Shown: positions 30,301 through 38,748 of the stretch, piece by piece
Numbering within the stretch: position 1 is the first letter of the stretch
Layout of the letters: each line of letters starts with the position of its first letter
Origin: Symbiodinium natans
Taxonomy: Eukaryota > Sar > Dinophyceae > Suessiales > Symbiodiniaceae
Assembly (NCBI GenBank): GCA_905221605.1
Contig: CAJNDS010002479.1
Span: 705,001-769,000 of the forward strand
Reading direction: 5' to 3'
DNA: 64,000 nucleotides
Made by a program: the position numbers and the translations under genes
The notes under the pieces: model-generated
Told to the model about the DNA's origin: nothing
Database searches by the model: none
Seen by the model: the letters and a program-made list of their open reading frames with translations, nothing else

Positions 30301-31170
30301 GGAGTGAACGCCAAGGCTCGTGCAAACCTGCTTGCTGGCATGAAAGATGGCTCGCTAGACAAGCTGGTCAGCAATTTGCCTGGTGAGGAGACCGCTGCGG
30401 ATAGCAGCGAAGCCAAGCCAGCAACAAGCGCAGATGCAGGAGTGAACGCCAAGGCTCGTGCAAACCTGCTTGCTGGCATGAAAGATGGCTCGCTAGACAA
30501 GCTGGTCAGCAATATGCCTGGTGATGAGACCGCCGCGGATAGCAGCGAAGCCAAGCCAGCAACAAGCGCAGATGCAGGAGTGAACGCCAAGGCTCGTGCA
30601 AACCTGCTTGCTGGCATGAAAGATGGCTCGCTAGACAAGCTGGTCAGCAATATGCCTGGTGAGGAGACCGCTGCGGATAGCAGCGAAGCAAAGCCAGCAA
30701 CAAGCGCAGATGCAGGAGTGAACGCCAAGGCTCGTGCAAACCTGCTTGCTGGCATGAAAGATGGCTCGCTAGACAAGCTAATCAGCAATATGCCTGGTGA
30801 TGAGACCGCCGCTGATAGCAGCGAAGCCAAGCCAGCAACAAGCGCAGATGCAGGAGTGAACGCCAAGGCTCGTGCAAACCTGCTTGCTGGCATGACAGAT
30901 GGCTCGCTAGACAAGCTGGTCAGCAATATGCCTGGTGAGGAGACCGCTGCTGATAGCAGCGAAGCAAAGCCAGCAACAAGCGCCGATGCAGGAGTGAACG
31001 CCAAGGCTCGTGCAAACCTGCTTGCTGGCATGAAAGATGGCTCGCTAGATGCGCTGGTCAGCAATATGCCTGGTGAGGAGACCGCTGCTGATAGCAGCGA
31101 AGCCAAACCAGCAACACGCGCAGATGCAGGAGTGAACGCCAAGGCTCGTGCAACCTGCTTGCCGGCTTGA
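27337..31170 (+). CDS. Tandem-repeat protein, main exon (26 units of 46 residues)
   Basis: Large exon after acceptor CTTCTGTCCAG. No in-frame ATG lies between the upstream stop at 27301 and the repeats, so the start must be in an earlier exon. After a leader (ECFQKPAAESVQKPSATEAA), a degenerate unit (ANLVGYLLAGIVDGCVDKLL) precedes 26 complete units. Each unit is an amphipathic helix pair, AKARANLLAGMKDGSLDKLV then SNMPGEETAADSSEAKPATS. Units have no Cys or aromatic residues. Differences between units are largely at third codon positions on + (CGT/CGC, GCT/GCC, AGC/AGT, CTA/CTG), so + is the coding strand although the antisense is also open for 1280 codons. The last unit lacks one A (GCAACCTG for GCAAACCTG), shifting the frame into TGA at 31168. 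Function unknown; the shape suggests a scaffold or low-complexity helical array. Confidence 0.8.
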   Translation, partial: ECFQKPAAESVQKPSATEAAPSSNPSAKVRANLVGYLLAGIVDGCVDKLLDNMPEDRPEGQEEAESMRQVTAKARANLLAGLNDGSLDALVSNMPGEETAAESSSAKPATSADAGVNAKARANLLASMKDGSLDKLVSNMPGEETAADSSEAKPATSADAGVNAKARANLLAGLKDGSLDKLVSNMPGEETAAESSEAKPAASAEAGVNAKARANLLAGLKDGSLDKLVSNMPGEETAAKSSEAKPATSADAGVNAKARANLLAGMKDGSLDKLVSNMPGEETAADGSEANPATSADAGVNAKARANLLAGLKDGSLDKLVSNMPGEETAADSSEAKPATSADAGVNAKARANLLAGMKDGSLDKLVSNMPGEETAADGSEANPATSADAGVNAKARANLLAGMKDGSLDKLVSNMPGEETAADGSEANPATSADAGVNAKARANLLAGLKDGSLDKLVSNMPGEETAAESSEAKPAASAEAGVNAKARANLLAGLKDGSLDKLVSNMPGEETAAKSSEAKPATSADAGVNAKARANLLAGMKDGSLDALVSNMPGEETAADSSEANPATSADAGVNAKARANLLAGMKDGSLDKLVSNMPGEETAADGSEANPATSADAGVNAKARANLLAGLKDGSLDKLVSNMPGEETAADSSEAKPATSADAGVNAKARANLLAGMKDGSLDKLVSNMPGEETAADGSEANPATSADAGVNAKARANLLAGMKDGSLDKLVSNMPGEETAADGSEANPATSADAGVNAKARANLLAGLKDGSLDKLVSNMPGEETAADSSEAKPATSADAGVNAKARANLLAGMKDGSLDKLVSNMPGEETAADSNEAKPATSADAGVNAKARANLLAGMKDGSLDKLVSNMPGDETAADSSEAKPATSADAGVNAKARANLLAGMKDGSLDKLVSNMPGEETATDSSEAMPATSADAGVNAKARANLLAGMKDGSLDKLVSNMPGEETAADSSEVKPATRADAGVNAKARANLLAGMKDGSLDKLVSNLPGEETAADSSEAKPATSADAGVNAKARANLLAGMKDGSLDKLVSNMPGDETAADSSEAKPATSADAGVNAKARANLLAGMKDGSLDKLVSNMPGEETAADSSEAKPATSADAGVNAKARANLLAGMKDGSLDKLISNMPGDETAADSSEAKPATSADAGVNAKARANLLAGMTDGSLDKLVSNMPGEETAADSSEAKPATSADAGVNAKARANLLAGMKDGSLDALVSNMPGEETAADSSEAKPATRADAGVNAKARATCLPA
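27550..31137 (+). repeat. 138-bp coding minisatellite, 26 complete copies
   Basis: Unit boundaries repeat exactly every 138 bases (3588 = 26 x 138). Higher-order structure: the run of variants AESSEAKPAASAEAG, AKSSEAKP, then ADGSEANP types at about 27840-28660 recurs at about 28680-29620 with one inserted unit. This points to block duplication by unequal exchange. Units in the last third are mainly of the ADSSEAKP type. Confidence 0.9.
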
Positions 31171-31967
31171 AAGATGAATTAGTTCAAACGTCCCTTAACG
31201 AGAGCTGGTCTAGTAGAGTGTGTGTGTGTTTGGCGCCTCCTTGTTGTAGGTGTTCTTGGTACACTCTAGAAACGGGTTGGCCACACGCTGAATGGATCCC
31301 CAGGTCCCCTTTACATTAAAAAAAAACGCTCAGAAAGAGGGGGCCTTGGCATAGCCTACACCCTAAGCCCGCCCTAAACCCTAAACCCTAAACCCTAAAC
31401 CCTAAACCCTAAACCCTAAACCCTAAACCCTAAACCCTAAACCCTAAACCCTATGGGGTTGGCAACAAGAACCCTATTCTAACCCCTTGAGCCGCTCGGG
31501 TAGGCGAATCTGGTCCCCCCCGGCCTGATGGGAGCCGATGAGTCGGGCAACTGGACTGAGATCTGGCCCTAAACCATGGGGCCGTTTGGGGTTTAGGGTT
31601 TAGGGTTTAGGGTTTAGGGTTTAGGGTTTAGGGTTTAGGGTTTAGGGTTTAGGCTTAGCTAGGGTTTAGAGTTTAGGGTTGAAAAGGCATGTTCCAGAAT
31701 CAGGGGCACCCTTCATAGACCCGAAAAAAGGATGATTCTTGTTATAGGAAGCCCCAAGAAGGGTACCCCCGCATATGCCGAATCCCTCAAAATCAGGGTT
31801 TAGGGGATTGGCCGGTTTTTGGGTTAAAAATGGCCGGCTGAGTGTTTTAGGAAGTTTGACAAGCGCCCAGTAGGACCCTTGTTCCAAATTTCTGACGGCT
31901 TCGGTTCCCTTAGGGTTTAGGGTTTAGGTTTTGGGGTTTAGGGTTTTAGGGTTTAGTTAGGGTTTAG
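31171..31967. other. Gene end, telomere-type tracts, no supported gene
   Basis: 31171-31365 is non-repeat with a (GT)n run, a likely 3' UTR. Then CCCTAAA (31370-31452) and TTTAGGG (31585-31655) tracts, and a spacer at 31677-31905 with no convincing frame on +. Confidence 0.55.
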
Positions 31968-32051
31968 GGCCAACCTTGCGGGCGGTGTCCTGAAGCCTCT
32001 TGCCAGCAGGCTTCGAGCTGCTTTTTTGCTCAGCTGTATGACCGCCAAGAG
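31968..32051 (+). CDS. Candidate exon with telomere-type acceptor and GC donor
   Basis: After TTTAG of a TTTAGGG unit it reads ANLAGGVLKPLASRLRAAFL then LSCMTAK, ending AG|GCCCTAAACG. AG+C makes Ser with the exon at 32454, so they join in frame. If not spliced, the frame stops at 32058. Confidence 0.45.
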
Positions 32052-32350
32052 GCCCTAAACGCTATGGCCCTAAAACCTAAACTTTAAATCTGACTTCCCA
32101 GAAGCACAGAGGTTCCTTAAACCCTAAACCCCAAGCCCTAAACCCTAAACCCTAAACCCCAAGTTCCTGAGCCGGGAAACCGAGTCGCCGCCCCCACGAC
32201 TGCCTTAAGGCTTGTGGCGTGTATGGCTTGGTGTTGCCCTTCCGTCCTTTTGAGCATGTTGGAGTTGACATGTTTAGGGTTTTACCTAAAAACACCTCCC
32301 GAGCCCTAAACTCAAGGGAGTCAGGCTTCCTTCAATATGCCCCATATGTG

Positions 32351-32593
32351 GCCCTAAACCCTAAACCCTAAACCCTAAACCCTAAACCCTAAACCCTAAA
32401 CCCTAAACCCTAAACCCTAAACCCTAATTGATCTTGAACAAGGGTCCCCACAGCCAAGCGTACCAGCGTAGGCGTCCAAGACAGAGCTCCATGATAAACA
32501 GCGACGGCGCTTCAAGCGTTATAAGGCTAAACGATTCTAACCAAACCCTAAACCCTAAACCCTAAACCCTAAACCCTAAACCCTAAACCCTAA
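32351..32593 (-). repeat. Two CCCTAAA tracts around a short exon
   Basis: 32351-32426 and 32544-32593, about ten and seven units, on either side of the candidate exon at 32454-32517. Confidence 0.9.
32454..32517 (+). CDS. Candidate exon, basic and Ser-rich
   Basis: Acceptor TCCCCACAG, reads QAYQRRRPRQSSMINSDGAS and S, donor AGC|GTTATAAGG. RRRPRQSS looks like a basic phosphorylation-type segment; that is an inference. Confidence 0.45.
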
Positions 32594-32902
32594 AAAAAAC
32601 TAAACTTGCTCTTCCTGTATCTTGGACCCATAGTCAGCCCAGGCCTCCCATTCTATCACCCCGGACCCTCGACCAGGGTTCAGGGTTTCGGTGTAGGGTT
32701 TAGGGTTTAGGGTTTAGGGTTCAGGGTTTAGGGTTTAGGGTTTAGGGTTTAGGGTTCAGGGTAGGAACCTTAGAAATAGGCTTGCTGTTGGAATACGTTT
32801 TTTCATCCCCTGAATAGGGGCCTAAGCGAATCAACCTACTGCAAAAGGCGCAGTTTTGAGGGCTCTAGGGTTTATGGCTTAGGGTTTAGGGTTTAGGGCA
32901 AG

Positions 32903-32994
32903 GAACCGTTGCTGATGTGTGGCATGTCGTGTCTGCTTTGCCGAGGCAACTCTCCCACAAGCAATTCTCCTCGAGGCTTCCCTTCCCCGAAACC
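32903..32994 (+). CDS. Candidate exon
   Basis: After GGGCAAG the frame reads TVADVWHVVSALPRQLSHKQ then FSSRLPFPET, donor ACC|GTGAAC. A second frame is also open (EPLLMCGMSCLLCRGNSPTS), and phase does not settle it against the neighbours I found. Confidence 0.4.
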
Positions 32995-33027
32995 GTGAAC
33001 CCTAAACTGCCCTAAACCCCAAAAAAG

Positions 33028-33237
33028 TTGGGATGTCCCCCCTTATACTAGCATTTGCTTAAGAACCCCAAAAGAATTAAACATAATAATCCCTATATTA
33101 CCCTGAATAAGGAAGAATATGTTTGTTTTTTTTTGCGGTTCTTACGCAATTAATAGTATACTAATAGTCCTTAATAGGGATAGGGATTATAGTATTATAA
33201 CCGATGAAGGACTGTTAGAAAAAGGGTAACATCCCAA
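33028..33237. mobile_element. Hairpin element, family A, with a second hairpin nested inside
   Basis: Outer arms TTGGGATGTCCCCCCTTATA and GGGTAACATCCCAA. The inside holds TTTGCTTAAGAACCCC and GGTTCTTACGCAA, the ends of a different hairpin also found at 60426. One inverted-repeat element thus inserted into another. Confidence 0.7.
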
Positions 33238-33770
33238 CCTAAAGCCCTAACCCAAACCCTAAACCCATGTATGACTCGACGTTTTGACTGAGCTGGAGGG
33301 GGCTTCTCAGCGCTTGTGAAATGTGTGGGCTGGTTGCGCTGGGGGATGCATTGTGAATTTCTCTTCCTCATTTTCTCACCCCAAACCCCAAACCCCAAAC
33401 CCCAAACCCTAAACTCTACTCACATGTACTTTATAAGGGATTTATATCAGTGAGCATGCACACAGGGCCGACTTGCTTTAGGACGAGAGTTTACTGCAAG
33501 AGGGATGAACCCGGATATGCCGTGTGCCCTTTTTCCCCCATTGTTCAGAGTTTATGGTTAAGGGTTTAGATTTTTCTCACTTTTTCAGGAAACTGGTTCT
33601 GAACCCAAGTAAACTAACAACAAGGGCGCCCTTCTCATGAGAGACAGAGAGAGCCCTGACCAGCTGTTAAAATCCTAAAGTTCCTTTCTGGGCAACCTCG
33701 CATGCCTAGGGCACTGGAAGATTGCATAGGGTTTAGGGTTTAGGGTAAAGGCTCCCCAAATCAGGGCCCA

Positions 33771-33960
33771 TACTGCTTGAGGTTCATGGGTAGTTATGAG
33801 CAAGCTTCGAAGCGCGGCAACCTATGTCATAACCTTACTTCTAACCCCAAAGCCTATAAGCCCTAAACCCTCTGGGTAGTTGGAAGTAGGGTTACAAGTC
33901 AGGCAATCTATACGTTGACCATATTCAAGGTGCTTTGAACTACCCATGAACCTCCAAGCA
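33771..33960. mobile_element. Hairpin element, family B, interrupted
   Basis: Left TACTGCTTGAGGTTCATGGG, right AACTACCCATGAACCTCCAA. The middle contains CCTATAAGCCCTAAACCCTC and a second GGGTAGTTGGAAGTAGGG, so it is either two partial copies or one copy split by telomere-like sequence. Confidence 0.65.
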
Positions 33961-34567
33961 CTGCTCATGACTCGCTCACTTGGCTAGCCGGCTTTTTTTT
34001 CTGGAAACCTGTGTCGCTTTGGTTTAGGGTTTTGGCACAGGGGCTGAGGGTTTATGCGAAAGGGTAGCTCTCTACAATAGGGTTCGTTTGGGGGTCCGTA
34101 TTTTACAGGTGCCGCCCAAAAAGACCCCCAAAAAGGACTCTAGTTTGAGAAGCTGCCTATGTGGGAATCCGAACTTGATCGTATCAACCGAGTGTAGAGG
34201 AACGAGTTTCTTTCAAGTTTTGGACCGTATGCGCCATCCCCACGAGAAAAGCTTTCCGTGCCCAGGAAGTATATACTTCATGGTGCCGGGCACACTTTAG
34301 TCCCCAATGCACAATCCCCAAAATTTTGTATGTCCACACAATCCACAGCAAGCACTTGAGGTTCAGGGTGGCTGTCGCTCTGCAGTGACAAATCCAAATT
34401 AGGTCTCGATATATAAACTTATCATACAAAAAAAACCTCCTATGCCCCCCCCCCCCCCCCAAGAAAAAGAGAAAGTTCGTGCAATTTCAGCGAACCCGCT
34501 ACTTTCGTTAGAAAAAGGGTTAGGGTCCCAAGCCTTTCAAGACCTTACCGCGACTCTCTTTTGACAG
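33961..34567. other. Spacer with little TTTAGGG and no supported exon
   Basis: AT-rich, with a C run at 34446-34460. Overlapping open frames on both strands at 34088-34462 do not look protein-like. Ends in a good acceptor, CTCTCTTTTGACAG. Confidence 0.5.
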
Positions 34568-34571
34568 AGCT

Positions 34572-34637
<66 letters not shown>

Positions 34638-34650
34638 CCCATTTCGTGAC
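34568..34650 (+). CDS. Candidate exon with poly-Ser from a CAG/AGC microsatellite
   Basis: Acceptor TCTTTTGACAG. In the frame that joins the next three exons the 21 AGC codons encode Ser, followed by IPFRD, then a GA donor (GAC|GACCCTAAAC). In other frames the tract would be poly-Gln or poly-Ala; only the Ser frame carries on to the stop at 35704. The tract length is likely variable between individuals. Confidence 0.5.
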
Positions 34651-34651
34651 G

Positions 34652-34741
34652 ACCCTAAACCCTAAACCCTAAACCCTAAACCCTAAACCCTAAACTATAA
34701 ACCCTAAACCCATAACCCCTAAACCCTAAACCCTAAACCCG
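34652..34741 (-). repeat. Telomere-type tract (CCCTAAA)
   Basis: About 12 units with one CCCATAA variant, between two exons of the same gene. Confidence 0.9.
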
Positions 34742-34768
34742 CTTAGAAATTGAAACACTCGTGCGGAG

Positions 34769-34826
34769 GCAGTCGAGACGGTAGCGATGCAGGAGCCAAG
34801 CAGGCGCGAGCTTCTCATGACATTTG
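34769..34826 (+). CDS. Candidate exon
   Basis: After GTGCGGAG reads AVETVAMQEPSRRELLMTF, ending G|GTGCC. Phase 0 at the start fits the poly-Ser exon, and G+CC makes Ala with the exon at 35204. Confidence 0.5.
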
Positions 34827-35203
34827 GTGCCTTTTAGGGGTTTCGGGTTCAGGGTTAAGGGTTTAGGGTTTGAGGTTTGGGCTTTCAGGGTTTAGGGTTT
34901 AGGGCTTGGTGTAGGGTTTCGGGTTTAGGGCCCAAACCCAAAGCCTAAGCCTAAGCTCTAAACCGCTTAGGGCTTGAGTAGGTGGAGGGGGTTAGGGGGG
35001 CGCTAGCGTTTAGTCAAAGCCTATTTGGGCATGTTTGGGCCTTATGCTGCGCGATGGGTGAGGAAGTCTTGAAGCTTAGGGTTTCTAGTAAGGATTGTTA
35101 GTATAAGGGGGAACATGCCAAGGTTCAGGGTTTGGGGGTTTTGGGGTTAGCCTAATCCCGAAACCCTAACCCTAAACCTGTGAACACGCAAGGATCTTCG
35201 CAG

Positions 35204-35262
35204 CCTTAGACGGAAGACACGACAGTCACGGATTCCACAAGCGCCTCTCGGAGAAAATAACA
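35204..35262 (+). CDS. Candidate exon with PP2C-like DG motif, GA donor
   Basis: Acceptor CTTCGCAG, then LDGRHDSHGFHKRLSEKIT. With the preceding LLMTFA this gives LLMTFALDGRHDSHGF, which resembles the PP2C phosphatase motif around xDGHGG, but GHGG is replaced by GRHD, so metal binding would be altered. The donor is GA (ACA|GAAAAT) in phase 0 and fits the terminal exon. PP2C relation is an inference from one motif. Confidence 0.45.
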
Positions 35263-35322
35263 GAAAATAGGGTTTAGGGTTTAGGATTTAGGGTTTAGGG
35301 TTTGGGGTTTAGGGTCAGGGTA

Positions 35323-35442
35323 TACTTGAAGGTTTAGGGGGTGTATTTATAAGTAAGGCTACCTTTCTTATAATCTCATTTAAGGAGCTTATAACCCTAA
35401 TCCCTGAAACCCGACCGTTTTCTGCCTCTGAACCTGCAAGTA
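35323..35442. mobile_element. Hairpin element, family B (left arm altered)
   Basis: TACTTGAAGGTTTAGGGGGT at the left carries a TTTAGGG-like change; right end CTCTGAACCTGCAAGTA. Confidence 0.6.
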
Positions 35443-35608
35443 GGGTTTAGGCCAGCAGTTTTGCAGCTTTTCTGACAGCGAAGTTGTGCATCAGGGAACT
35501 TCAACTTAGTGTTAGGGTGTAGGGTCGAGGGTTTAATTAGGGTTTGTAGTAGCTGTCTCACTGGTCAATGCACGCTGCAAGCTCTGTGCGGAAGCGAGGT
35601 TCTTGCAG

Positions 35609-35704
35609 CAGTCCGACAAGCGTGGGTCCGTGCAGAGTCGCGCATCTGGTGCTCAGCCGGCGTCCCAGACCGATGCTTCAAATCCCGATGCTGCGGGGTC
35701 GTGA
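35609..35704 (+). CDS. Candidate terminal exon, 31 codons and stop TGA
   Basis: Acceptor AGGTTCTTGCAG, reads QSDKRGSVQSRASGAQPASQ then TDASNPDAAGS and stop. Low-complexity hydrophilic tail. It closes the four-exon chain 34568, 34769, 35204, 35609 with every junction in frame. Confidence 0.6.
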   Translation, partial: QSDKRGSVQSRASGAQPASQTDASNPDAAGS

Positions 35705-36789
35705 TTCTGATGATTCTCCTGCGTGAACCAGCTCGTCACCGCCCTCACGAACTTCATCGTACGAACTTCATGGACTGCAGCGCGAGAATGTGCGCAAGAT
35801 CCAGCTAGGTCAGGGACTGCAGGCGCACTCCGGAACCAAGCTCCGCGGAAGGTTCCAGGGGCTTCCCAGCTGAAATGCTCTCAGAATCTTTATCCCCCTT
35901 GGGAGTTTTTTGTTTTTTCATATAAAACCCGAGGACCAAAAAAAATAGTGTTTTTATTAAGGTTCTAAGTTCTAAGGGGAGTATAGGAAGCGGCTCCACT
36001 GCATCGGACGAGAAACGAGAGAGGCTGGTCGAAGACAACTTCCCGGACCTGCGTGCTTTGTGGCCACCTGAAAGGCAGCTTAAGGTCAACGTGTAGTTCT
36101 CCTAAGAGATTGGACAACTAAGTTTGGGCATTTCCGATAAGGCACAATGCTACAACCTCTGATTTTGGAAAGCCCACTTTGCACAGCTGTCAAGCAAAAA
36201 CATAGCTTGACATGTGCGTGCCAGTGCTCGCATCCGGCTGCATCAGTTATATGCAGCAGCGTTTCACCGGTACTGCTGACTTGGACAAAATCGTGAACCC
36301 TGAGCCCTGATTTGTTGCATGAGTCGTCGGGCGCTAGCAGTTGCTCAGGTACATGTTGTGTTTAGGTGAAATCGTGAGGCCTGCGGCAGCAGAGGGGGGG
36401 AGGGGGGGGGGGGGCAGGGCGGGCACATAATTTGACCTGAGAAGTTTGATGGTTTTGCGAAGGGGCATCCTTGGGTGCCGAGCTTTGTTTTTTCTGACCT
36501 TCCTTACTTCAATTGTGAATTGTTTTGTGCCATGATGACCTCTGTTGAATTTGGCCCAAGCGAGTTTATTGGGCTGAGGACTCGTTTGGTGCAGGCCTCG
36601 CTAGTGCCGCAGCCTCAGCGACGAAAGCAGCTACCTGAAAGGAGCTGCAACACCTCGGTGCATTCAAATCACCAGGCACTTGCCCATTGCAGATCGCCTT
36701 ACTTGCCCTTGTGTCGCTTTAGTGTTGGGCTTCATATCAAATCCTGAAGCTGCAGTTGAGGTTCTTGTCATCTCCTGAGTTACTCTTCC
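35705..36789. other. Intergenic region free of telomere-type tracts
   Basis: No TTTAGGG tandem from about 35535 to 37350. Contains a mixed G run (36395-36414), T-rich stretches (TTTGTTTTTTCTGACC at 36484, of the kind proposed as a TTTT promoter element in dinoflagellates) and no convincing gene. It separates the gene ending at 35704 from the legumain gene. Confidence 0.6.
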
Positions 36790-36791
36790 AG
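36772..36791 (+). promoter_or_regulatory. Possible spliced-leader acceptor of the legumain mRNA
   Basis: Pyrimidine-rich GTTACTCTTCCAG ends 56 bases before the ATG at 36848. Dinoflagellate mRNAs receive a spliced leader at such AG sites. Inference; not shown by the sequence alone. Confidence 0.35.
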
Positions 36792-36847
36792 AAAACGCTG
36801 GTCCCCAGACCACATTTCCCCCTTCATCCAAGGAGCTCTTACCAGTC

Positions 36848-36909
36848 ATGGCGTTGCGCGCGGCCCTTGTCGCGGTTTTGCCGGCCCTGGCAGCGGCAGC
36901 CACTTGCAT
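36848..36909 (+). CDS. Legumain-type peptidase, exon 1 (signal peptide)
   Basis: ATG opens MALRAALVAVLPALAAAATC, a short basic start followed by an Ala/Leu-rich hydrophobic core, as in secretory signal peptides; legumains enter the secretory pathway. The end is uncertain: GT at 36910 or a GC within GCAGCGGCAGCC; a GC choice gives the phase-0 junction needed for exon 2. Confidence 0.6.
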
Positions 36910-37436
36910 GTTCCAGTGCTAGACGTCAGAACTACCCCTATCGAATGGCTTACCGGTTGAGAGCTCCAAAACACACAGCGAAGAGGGACTATTAAACAGA
37001 GAACTAGGCATGTAACTTGATGTTTCGCTTGTTTGCTAGGTTCCGTCGGGCACGCCCTTAACACGTTTCTAAAGATAGTTTCATGGGCCACTTCAGTGGT
37101 GCCTTTACCTCCTTTTAAAAGTTTCTAATGTGTACGGCATTGGGCTGTATGGGGTATATAAGAGGTAGATAAGGAGTCCCTTTTTCAGGGCGCATGTTAA
37201 GTGGCCATGTAACCACCCAAAGATGCTTTGAAATGCTGCTTGCACCCCCCCAGCTTGCAACTGCACAAGCCCCAAATATTCAAGACCGAGGCCCTCAACT
37301 TCCACCCCCCCCTTGTCCCTAGACCCAAGGACGATGCCCGGGACTCAAGAGTTTAGGGTTTAGGGTTTAGGGTTTAGGGCTTGAGGGTCCATGTACCTTA
37401 GTATTTTTACATTTGGGCCCCCAAGAACATTTCGAG

Positions 37437-37491
37437 CTTCGGGCTCTCCGCTTCGAGGAGAAGTATGCTGTCATTGCAGCAGGCTCAGCAG
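37437..37491 (+). CDS. Legumain exon 2: EKYAVIAAGSAG
   Basis: After TTCGAG reads LRALRFEEKYAVIAAGSA plus G of a split codon. AVIAAGS aligns with the conserved first strand of family C13 (typically WAVLVAGS). The donor is GC (GCAG|GCCGG); G+GC gives the Gly that leads into exon 3. Confidence 0.8.
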
Positions 37492-37620
37492 GCCGGACTT
37501 TAGGGTTTAGGGTTTGGGGTTTGGGGTTTAGGGTTTAGGGTTTAGGGTTTAGGGAGCCCGAAACTGCAAAGCAGATGTCAGCAATGTGTTCTTCGGATCC
37601 GGGGTCCTCTTGAGTCAGAA

Positions 37621-37795
37621 TCCAAAGCCTAAACCCTACACCCTACACCCTACACCCTACACCCTAAACCCTACACCCTACACCCTACACCCTCCCCCTA
37701 CACCCTACACCCTACACCCCACACCCTAAACGAAAAAACCCTAAACCCCTAAACCACGAAACCCCTGAACCCTTAAACCCTAAACCCTCCAAGGT
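37621..37795 (-). repeat. Telomere-type tract with CCCTACA units
   Basis: About 12 CCCTACA units mixed with CCCTAAA, in legumain intron 2. Confidence 0.9.
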
Positions 37796-37997
37796 AAGGG
37801 TTGAGGGTTCTGGGTTTAGGATTTCCGCCGTCCCTCCAAGGGCATCTCAAGGTGGACCTCCAGTTCCCCTGAAAAAAAGGACAATCAGGCGACATAAGAG
37901 TTTAGGGTTTAGGGTTTAGGGTTTAGGGTTTAGGGCTTAGGGCTTAGGGCTTAGGGCTTAGGGTTTAGGGTTTGGTTTAGGGCTAGTACTTGGAGGT

Positions 37998-38105
37998 CTT
38001 GGTAGCTCAGTGGTACCCTTTTCCCTTTTTCTTGTTCAAGGTTCCCTTTTAAGTAACCAACTCAAAAAAGGTGCCCTTGTTATGACATGGTTACTGGGCA
38101 ACCAG
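37998..38105. mobile_element. Hairpin element, family D, intact reference copy
   Basis: CTTGGTAGCTCAGTGGTACC faces ATGGTTACTGGGCAACCAGG; inner GGTTCCCTTTTAAGT and AAAAAGGTGCCCTTG also pair. Lies in legumain intron 2. Confidence 0.8.
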
Positions 38106-38521
38106 GATATTATAAAGGATCAGGGCGCAACCGTGCCACCCTAAACCCTAAATCTGCAGGGTGGGGAAGTATTCTGCGGGGTTGATCTTGCCCTTTCTTG
38201 TGCTTAAGAACCCTGAGCCCTAAACTCCACATCCCCTTTTTTGTACCGCAAGCCCGAAATTCGTTTCTTGTACCCTAAACCCTTACCCGGGAGCTTTGAA
38301 GCACCAAGCTTGATGGTTTACGGGTTAAGTCCTTGGGGAAAGGGATTTAGGGGTTTAGGGGTTGGGCGTTGGGGGTCGGCGCATTTGCAGGGAAAGGACC
38401 TGGTTTTGCGCAACAACCTCCAAACCGTAAAAAACCTTAGAAGCTCTAAGCCTTATAAGCCTTCAAACCCACGGTCTCAACCCATTAAAGCGCTACAGAT
38501 GTTCAATGACCTGGAAGCCTA

Positions 38522-38680
38522 GCCCTAAACACTAAACCCTAAACCCTAAACCCTAAACCCTAAACCCTAAACCCTAAACCCTAAACCCTAAACCCTAAAC
38601 CCTAAACCCTAAACCCTAAACCCTAAACCCCAATCCTAAACCCTAAACCCCCTACACCCCCTAAACCCTAAACCCTAAAC
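38522..38680 (-). repeat. Telomere-type tract (CCCTAAA), about 20 units
   Basis: Runs to within ten bases of the legumain exon 3 acceptor CCAAGCCAG. Confidence 0.95.
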
Positions 38681-38690
38681 CCCAAGCCAG

Positions 38691-38748
38691 GCTTCATGAA
38701 CTACCGACACCAAGCCGATGCCTGCCATGCCTACCAGCTCATGCTGAA
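38691..38748 (+). CDS. Legumain exon 3: FMNYRHQADACHAYQLMLK
   Basis: Reads FMNYRHQADACHAYQLML and two bases of Lys. NYRHQAD and CHAYQ are family C13 signatures (animal and plant legumains have NYRHQADVCHAYQ). The exon must end at CTGAA|GAGC, a GA donor, because only this gives the frame of exon 4 (LKSGVPADN). Confidence 0.95.

Noticed and set aside
27300-31142. 1280-codon open frame on the - strand
   Set aside because: It is the antisense of the 138-base coding repeat. Variation between units is mostly silent on +, and its ends run into telomere-type sequence.
36664-37091. - strand open frames over the legumain start
   Set aside because: The + strand carries the signal peptide and exon 2 of a recognised gene; the antisense frames are shadows.
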